A DNA stretch of 18,579 nt from Bacteroidales bacterium UBA1725 (GTDB lineage Bacteria; Bacteroidota; Bacteroidia; Bacteroidales; UBA932): contig DCIN01000072.1 in NCBI GenBank assembly GCA_002315815.1, forward strand, positions 14,716-33,294, given 5' to 3'. How positions within the stretch are numbered: position 1 is the stretch's first letter; each line of letters starts with the position of its first letter. Of this stretch, positions 14,452 through 18,579 are shown piece by piece. Below the pieces are notes generated by a model. That model worked only from the letters and a program-made list of their open reading frames with translations, had not been told where the DNA came from and did not search any database. The position numbers and the translations under genes are program-made.

Positions 14452-15579
14452 ATGAAGATTATTTGTGACGACAAGATACCATTCCTCCGCGGGGCTCTTG
14501 AGCCTTTCGCGGAGGTGGTTTATCTTCCCGGCAAACAGACGACCGCAGAGGTGGTCAAAGATGCTGACGCTCTTATAACCCGTACCCGCACCGCCTGCAA
14601 CGGGGCCCTTCTCGAGGGTTCATCCGTCAAGGTCATCGCAACTGCTACAATAGGTTTCGACCATATCGACACTGCTTGGTGCGAGTCCAAAGGGATAATC
14701 TGGAAAAACGCCCCCGGTTGCAATTCCTGGTCAGTGAAGCAGTACATCGCTTCAGTGCTGGTCAGCCTTGCCCGCCGTCATTCCCTGAATCTGGGTGGAA
14801 TGACACTCGGCGTAGTGGGAGTCGGCAATGTGGGGAGCAAGGTGGCCGAAGTCGCAACCCTGCTGGGTATGAAGGTTCTTCTGAACGATCCTCCGCGTCA
14901 GAGAAAGGAAGCGTCATCCGCCTTCGTCTCTCTGGACGAAGTGATGGAGAAAGCTGACATCATCACTCTGCACGTTCCGCTTAGCCGGGAAGGGGAGGAT
15001 GCCACCTGGCATCTGTTCGATTCAGCCCGTATCGGACGTCTGCGCAAGGACCAGTTTCTGTTCAATTCATCCCGCGGTCCGGTTGTGGACAACAAGGCGC
15101 TCAGGGATGCGCTGAAGTCGCAATCCATTCGGGGAGCCGTCCTTGACGTGTGGGAAGGGGAGCCTGAGATAGACAGGGAACTGATGGGACTTCTGGAGTA
15201 TTCCACACCTCACATCGCAGGCTACAGCGCCGACGGCAAGGCCAACGGCACCACTGCCAGCGTGCGCACTGTGGCTTCCGTTCTGGGTCTTCCGCTGACA
15301 GACTGGACTGCAAGCGGAGTTCCTGATCCGGAACAAGCGCTGGAATTCACGTTGGATGCTTCCGGTAAGAGTCTCCAGGACGTTCTTTCCGAGGCCATAC
15401 TCTATACCTACGATGTGCAGAAGGACAGCGACGCGCTCAAGGCCGCTCCTGAACTTTTTGAGAAACTGCGCGGAGACTATCCGGTCAGGCGTGAGCCTTC
15501 GGCATTCACCCTTCATCTGTGCTCCGGCACCCCGGAACAGGCCGAAAGACTCTCCAAAATCGGTTTCAAATTACAATAA
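14452..15579 (+). CDS. pdxB: 4-phosphoerythronate dehydrogenase (pyridoxal phosphate synthesis)
   Basis: A 375-residue D-2-hydroxyacid dehydrogenase of the PdxB type, oxidising 4-phospho-D-erythronate with NAD in the DXP-dependent vitamin B6 pathway. MKIICDDKIPFLRGALEPFAEV and the TRTACNGALLEGSSVKVIATATIGFDHID region are typical. The Rossmann motif is GVVGVGNVGSKVAE. APGCNSWSVKQYI and NSSRGPVVD follow, with the catalytic Arg, Glu and His in NSSRG, WEGEPE and PHIAGYS. The PdxB-specific C-terminal dimerisation domain (LVYDVQ-type ILYTYDVQKDSDALKAAPELFEKLRGDYPVRRE) is present, which separates it from other hydroxyacid dehydrogenases. ATG 14452 is chosen over an in-frame TTG at 14434, which lies in the repeat spacer. 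It has no obvious role in uronate use; its substrate derives from erythrose 4-phosphate of the pentose phosphate pathway, to which gnd next door belongs. Confidence 0.92.
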   Translation: MKIICDDKIPFLRGALEPFAEVVYLPGKQTTAEVVKDADALITRTRTACNGALLEGSSVKVIATATIGFDHIDTAWCESKGIIWKNAPGCNSWSVKQYIASVLVSLARRHSLNLGGMTLGVVGVGNVGSKVAEVATLLGMKVLLNDPPRQRKEASSAFVSLDEVMEKADIITLHVPLSREGEDATWHLFDSARIGRLRKDQFLFNSSRGPVVDNKALRDALKSQSIRGAVLDVWEGEPEIDRELMGLLEYSTPHIAGYSADGKANGTTASVRTVASVLGLPLTDWTASGVPDPEQALEFTLDASGKSLQDVLSEAILYTYDVQKDSDALKAAPELFEKLRGDYPVRREPSAFTLHLCSGTPEQAERLSKIGFKLQ

Positions 15580-15605
15580 CTCAAATTAATCAATCAACAA
15601 TAACC
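15567..15605 (+). repeat. Imperfect duplication spanning the pdxB stop codon
   Basis: CAAATTA followed by CAATAAC occurs at 15567-15580 and again, with a 9-nt insertion (ATCAATCAA), at 15582-15604. The first copy holds the last pdxB codons and the TAA stop. This is a weaker example of the junction repeats seen elsewhere in the window and may be chance in AT-rich sequence. Confidence 0.4.
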
Positions 15606-15613
15606 TTTTATTT

Positions 15614-17071
15614 ATGCAAGCAGTATCAGACATCGGACTAGTCGGACTCGCCGTAATGGGTGAGAATCTGGTCCTCAACATGGAAAGCAAAGGCTTCCAC
15701 GTAAGCGTCTTCAACCGTACAGTGGAGAAGGTGGATAAATTCATCAATGGCCGCGGAGCTGGCAAGAACTTCTACGGAGCCCACTCCCTGGAGGATTTCG
15801 TAGCCTCTCTCAAGTCACCCAGGAGGGTTTTCCTTATGGTCAAGGCCGGACAAGCCGTGGACGACTTCATCGAGAAACTCATCCCTCTTCTGGATCCCGG
15901 TGACATCATAATCGACGGTGGAAACTCCCATTTTCCGGACACGGCGCGCCGTACCGCATACGTTGAGAGCAAGGGCCTTCTCTATATCGGCACCGGCGTT
16001 TCCGGCGGTGAGGAAGGCGCTCTCAAGGGCCCCTCGATGATGCCCGGCGGATCACCCGCTGCATGGCCTCACGTGAAATCAATCTTCCAGAGCATCTGCG
16101 CCAAGGTCAGCGACGGGTCTCCCTGCTGCGACTGGGTCGGTGAGAATGGTGCAGGCCATTTTGTGAAGATGGTCCACAATGGAATCGAATACGGAGACAT
16201 CCAGCTCATCTGCGAATGTTACCAGATAATGAAGGACATACTCGGAATGACAAACGAAGAGATGCACGAGACCTTCGCCGAGTGGAACAAGGGAGACCTC
16301 GATTCATATCTCATTGAAATCACACGCGACATTCTTGCCAAGAAGGATGAGGACGGAAAGCACGTTCTCGACTACATTCTGGACACTGCAGGACAGAAAG
16401 GAACAGGCAAATGGACGGCAATCGCTTCTCTTGACCAGGGAGTTCCCCTCACCCTCATAGGTGAGGCTGTGTTCGCACGCTGCCTTTCAGCACAGAAGGA
16501 AGAGAGAGTCGCAGCCAGCGGAATACTTGAAGGCCCCAAGCCTGCCAAGTTCACCGGTGACCGCAAGGCATTCCTCGAAGACCTCCGCAAGGCCCTCTTC
16601 TCTGCAAAGGTCGTTTCCTATGCTCAGGGTTACACACTTATGAAGGCTGCTGCCAAGGAATACGGCTGGAACCTCAACTACGGCGGAATAGCCCTTATGT
16701 GGAGAGGCGGCTGCATTATCCGCAGCGTGTTCCTCGGCAAGATCAAGGAAGCATTCGACAAGAATCCCGACCTGGCGAACCTTCTTCTGGACTCCTATTT
16801 CCAGGGCAAGCTCGCAGATGCCCAGCAGAGCTGGCGCAACGTTATCGCTACGGCTGTCCTGAACGGCGTTCCCGCACCTTGTATGACCTCCGCCCTCGAA
16901 TATTACGACGGATATCGTTCAGAGAGACTCCCCGCCAACCTTCTTCAGGCCCAGAGGGACTATTTCGGAGCTCATACCTATGAGCGTACTGACAAGCCTC
17001 GCGGAGAGTTCTTCCATACCAACTGGACCGGACACGGCGGAGATACCGTAGCTGGCACTTACATCGCATAA
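15614..17071 (+). CDS. gnd: 6-phosphogluconate dehydrogenase, decarboxylating
   Basis: A complete 485-residue enzyme converting 6-phospho-D-gluconate to D-ribulose 5-phosphate and CO2. The nucleotide site is GLVGLAVMGENLVLNM with N34, R35, T36 and K39 in FNRTVEK, a pattern associated with NADP. The substrate and catalytic region has GGNSHFPDT, GTGVSGGEEGALKGPSMMPGG, and GHFVKMVHNGIEYGD with catalytic K185 and E192. TAGQKGTGKWT and the C-terminal LLQAQRDYFGAHTYER complete the family pattern; the length and the tail contributing to the neighbouring subunit are normal for the long (homodimeric) type. It starts 34 bp after pdxB and lies 79 bp before uxaE, inside the sugar-acid cluster. That placement suggests the cluster yields 6-phosphogluconate, rather than only KDPG. 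Confidence 0.97.
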   Translation: MQAVSDIGLVGLAVMGENLVLNMESKGFHVSVFNRTVEKVDKFINGRGAGKNFYGAHSLEDFVASLKSPRRVFLMVKAGQAVDDFIEKLIPLLDPGDIIIDGGNSHFPDTARRTAYVESKGLLYIGTGVSGGEEGALKGPSMMPGGSPAAWPHVKSIFQSICAKVSDGSPCCDWVGENGAGHFVKMVHNGIEYGDIQLICECYQIMKDILGMTNEEMHETFAEWNKGDLDSYLIEITRDILAKKDEDGKHVLDYILDTAGQKGTGKWTAIASLDQGVPLTLIGEAVFARCLSAQKEERVAASGILEGPKPAKFTGDRKAFLEDLRKALFSAKVVSYAQGYTLMKAAAKEYGWNLNYGGIALMWRGGCIIRSVFLGKIKEAFDKNPDLANLLLDSYFQGKLADAQQSWRNVIATAVLNGVPAPCMTSALEYYDGYRSERLPANLLQAQRDYFGAHTYERTDKPRGEFFHTNWTGHGGDTVAGTYIA

Positions 17072-17150
17072 CGCTTTGATTCACCCTTATTTTTTGAGAT
17101 TCACTTAATTAAACAATTCAAAACAGATTCTAAATCTCAATAATCAGATT

Positions 17151-18290
17151 ATGAAAATAGGAAAATATTCATTCGGAATAGGTGACCGCTTCGCTCACGA
17201 AGGCATCAACCAACTCAAGGCTCTCATAGCGGCCGAGGAGCAGTTCGGTGTTCATTTCGTTCCTGTATGGAACAAGTCGAACCGCGAGCATCAGATAATC
17301 GGAACCGAGCCTGCTTCTACGCGCGCTGAGGCAGATGCAGCAGTCAAGGCCCTGAACTACAAGGACCAGTATTTTGTGGACGCTGACCACATCAATATGA
17401 ACAATGTTGACAGGTTCATAGAGGCATCAGACTTCTTCACCATCGACGTGGCTGACTATATCGGCAAGACAGGTACTCTCGAGGAGAAGTTCTCCAATGC
17501 AATCAAGGAGGCGGGCAAAATTTACCGTCATATTGCAGAGAAGAAGGGTGCAGACAACTTCGTCACAGAGGTGTCGATGGATGAGGTGGACAACGCTCAG
17601 AGCCCCGAGGAACTCCGCTACATACTCAAGGGTCTCGCAGAGGAGAAGATACCTGTCCAGACCATAGCTCCCAAGTTCACGGGGCGCTTCAATAAGGGTG
17701 TGGACTATCGCGGTGACCTGGCTCTGTTCGAGAAAGAGTTCGAGCAGGACCTGCGGGTCATCGATGAGTGCATCAAGGCCTACGGACTTCCCGAAAACCT
17801 CAAGCTCTCCATTCATTCCGGATCCGACAAGTTCAGCATTTATCCCATTATGGGCAAACTCATACGCAAGTATGACAAGGGAATCCACATCAAGACTGCA
17901 GGAACCACCTGGCTGGAGGAGAACATAGGACTTGCTCTTGCAGCTCCCGAAGGACTTGCCCTTGCAAAGAAGATTTATGTGAATGCTCTTGGCCGTATGG
18001 AAGAACTCACCGTTCCCTATGCCACCGTCATCGACGTGGACGTGAACGCTCTTCCTTCCCCCGAAGAGGTGGAGAAGTGGGATGCTGATACCTATGCCCG
18101 CACAATGCGCCACAATCAGGAGGACCCTCTCTACAATCCTTCATTCCGCCAGCTCATCCACGTCAGCTACAAGATTGCCGCCGAGCTCAAGGATGAATTC
18201 CTTCCCGCACTGGAGAAGTACACCGACGTAATTGGAGACCAGATTACCGCTAATATCGGTGACAGGCACGTCAGAAGGCTTTTCAAATAA
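17151..18290 (+). CDS. uxaE: Tagaturonate epimerase family protein (UxaE-like)
   Basis: A 379-residue protein of the UxaE family, which converts D-tagaturonate to D-fructuronate and so lets galacturonate join the glucuronate route without UxaA/UxaB. The shared segments, compared with the Thermotoga type as I recall it, are FVDADH (D77, D79, H80), FFTIDVADYIG, TEVSMDEV (E140, D144, E145), GVDYRGDLALFE, SIHSGSDKFSIYP (H222, D226), IHIKTAGTTWLEE (H246) and FRQLIHVSY; the His/Asp/Glu residues are the likely metal and catalytic set. It is about 100 residues shorter than the Thermotoga protein because it begins close to FGIGDRFAH and lacks the N-terminal extension. The enzyme is cytoplasmic and complements UxaC in the same cluster. 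It is the last gene before a hairpin terminator. Family firm; C4-type epimerase activity on tagaturonate inferred. Confidence 0.88.
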   Translation: MKIGKYSFGIGDRFAHEGINQLKALIAAEEQFGVHFVPVWNKSNREHQIIGTEPASTRAEADAAVKALNYKDQYFVDADHINMNNVDRFIEASDFFTIDVADYIGKTGTLEEKFSNAIKEAGKIYRHIAEKKGADNFVTEVSMDEVDNAQSPEELRYILKGLAEEKIPVQTIAPKFTGRFNKGVDYRGDLALFEKEFEQDLRVIDECIKAYGLPENLKLSIHSGSDKFSIYPIMGKLIRKYDKGIHIKTAGTTWLEENIGLALAAPEGLALAKKIYVNALGRMEELTVPYATVIDVDVNALPSPEEVEKWDADTYARTMRHNQEDPLYNPSFRQLIHVSYKIAAELKDEFLPALEKYTDVIGDQITANIGDRHVRRLFK

Positions 18291-18349
18291 GAAACTTTTT
18301 CAAAACAGTTTCCATCAAATCGGAAATGTCTGATTGTTCATTTCCAACG

Positions 18350-18385
18350 AGAGGTCGACTATAAAGGGTCGGCCTCTTTGTTTAT
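18350..18385 (+). terminator. Intrinsic terminator of the sugar-acid cluster
   Basis: AGAGGTCGAC (18350-18359) pairs with GTCGGCCTCT (18368-18377) as a 10-bp stem with one G-T wobble and an 8-nt loop, followed by TTGTTTAT. It lies 60 bp after the uxaE stop and nothing coding on the plus strand follows in the window. Confidence 0.75.
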
Positions 18386-18386
18386 A

Positions 18387-18529
18387 CTTCGCGCGACGCT
18401 TCTCCTTCGCGCGGTGCCTCTTCTTCGCCACGATGCTCTTCTTCGCGCGGTGCCTCTCTTTGAGCTGGTCCTCGTTCTGGGCTCGATACCACTCTTTCGC
18501 GCAACATCCTCTTTCGCGCGACGCTTCGC
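18387..18529. repeat. 18-bp tandem repeat array near the right edge
   Basis: Four units in exact 18-bp register lie at 18387, 18405, 18423 and 18441, with consensus CTTCGCGCGRYGCYTCTY. After a 36-bp interruption two more related units follow at 18495 and 18512 (TTTCGCGC then a diverged tail), and TTCG-rich sequence continues to the edge. The minus strand is open here (a GTG start at 18577 to a stop at 18359), giving an Arg-rich hexapeptide repeat, but I regard this as a by-product of the repeat. The array may continue beyond the window. Confidence 0.85.
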
Positions 18530-18579
18530 TGCGGTCCTGCAGTTGCCTTTTGAGAGGACTTCGTTCGCTTCGCTCACTA

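Noticed and set aside
14452..15579. PdxB-like protein considered as a fructuronate reductase filling the missing UxuB step
   Set aside because: The PdxB-specific C-terminal domain and active-site motifs are intact, so the vitamin B6 role is far likelier.
18359..18577. Arg-rich 72-aa minus-strand open frame over the 18-bp repeats
   Set aside because: GTG start, hexapeptide repeats generated by the 18-bp array, and overlap with the plus-strand terminator; no sign of a real protein.

Overview
The window reads as a Bacteroidales chromosome of intermediate GC content, probably from a gut or other polysaccharide-degrading lineage; I cannot fix the genus. The support is a perfect Bacteroidetes-type promoter (TTTG, 20 bp, TACATTTG) before uxaC, lipoprotein and Tat-lipoprotein exports, weak Shine-Dalgarno use, GH95 and PL1 enzymes, an ECF sigma/anti-sigma/outer-membrane protein/DUF4252 cluster, and the AT-rich heptamer array in that cluster. 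No stretch longer than 300 bases lacks a gene.

Layout. (1) 1-3568, plus strand: the 3' part of a lipoprotein pectate lyase (PL1) and a secreted GH95 fucosidase/galactosidase, i.e. the end of a pectin-degradation locus. (2) 3605-7229, minus strand: a CysM-type cysteine synthase behind a structured leader with an intrinsic terminator, then (upstream in transcription) a Tat-exported dipeptide-epimerase lipoprotein and a DUF1593 nucleoside-hydrolase-like lipoprotein. (3) 7309-9757, minus strand: ECF sigma factor, single-pass anti-sigma-like protein, outer-membrane barrel-like protein and DUF4252 protein. (4) 9888-18290, plus strand: a hexuronate/sugar-acid cluster of uxaC, yhcH-like, PfkB sugar kinase, LarA-like (nickel-pincer) epimerase, pdxB, gnd and uxaE, closed by a hairpin terminator at 18350-18385. 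After it lies an 18-bp repeat array running to the window edge.

How the genes fit. Pectin degradation outside the cell (PL1, GH95) would deliver galacturonate and glucuronate. UxaC and UxaE bring both to D-fructuronate. The textbook continuation (UxuB, UxuA, KDPG aldolase) is not in this window. Instead the cluster holds a LarA-superfamily protein of the kind linked to D-mannonate/D-gluconate C2 epimerisation, an unusual PfkB kinase and 6-phosphogluconate dehydrogenase. This suggests, as a hypothesis, a route mannonate -> gluconate -> 6-phosphogluconate -> ribulose 5-phosphate. It is the most interesting biological idea here.

A second pattern is structural. At several gene junctions on both strands the spacer is filled by short tandem repeats that begin in the 3' end of the upstream gene and include its stop codon (5956-5997, 8754-8837, 13062-13120, 14382-14451, weaker at 15567-15605).
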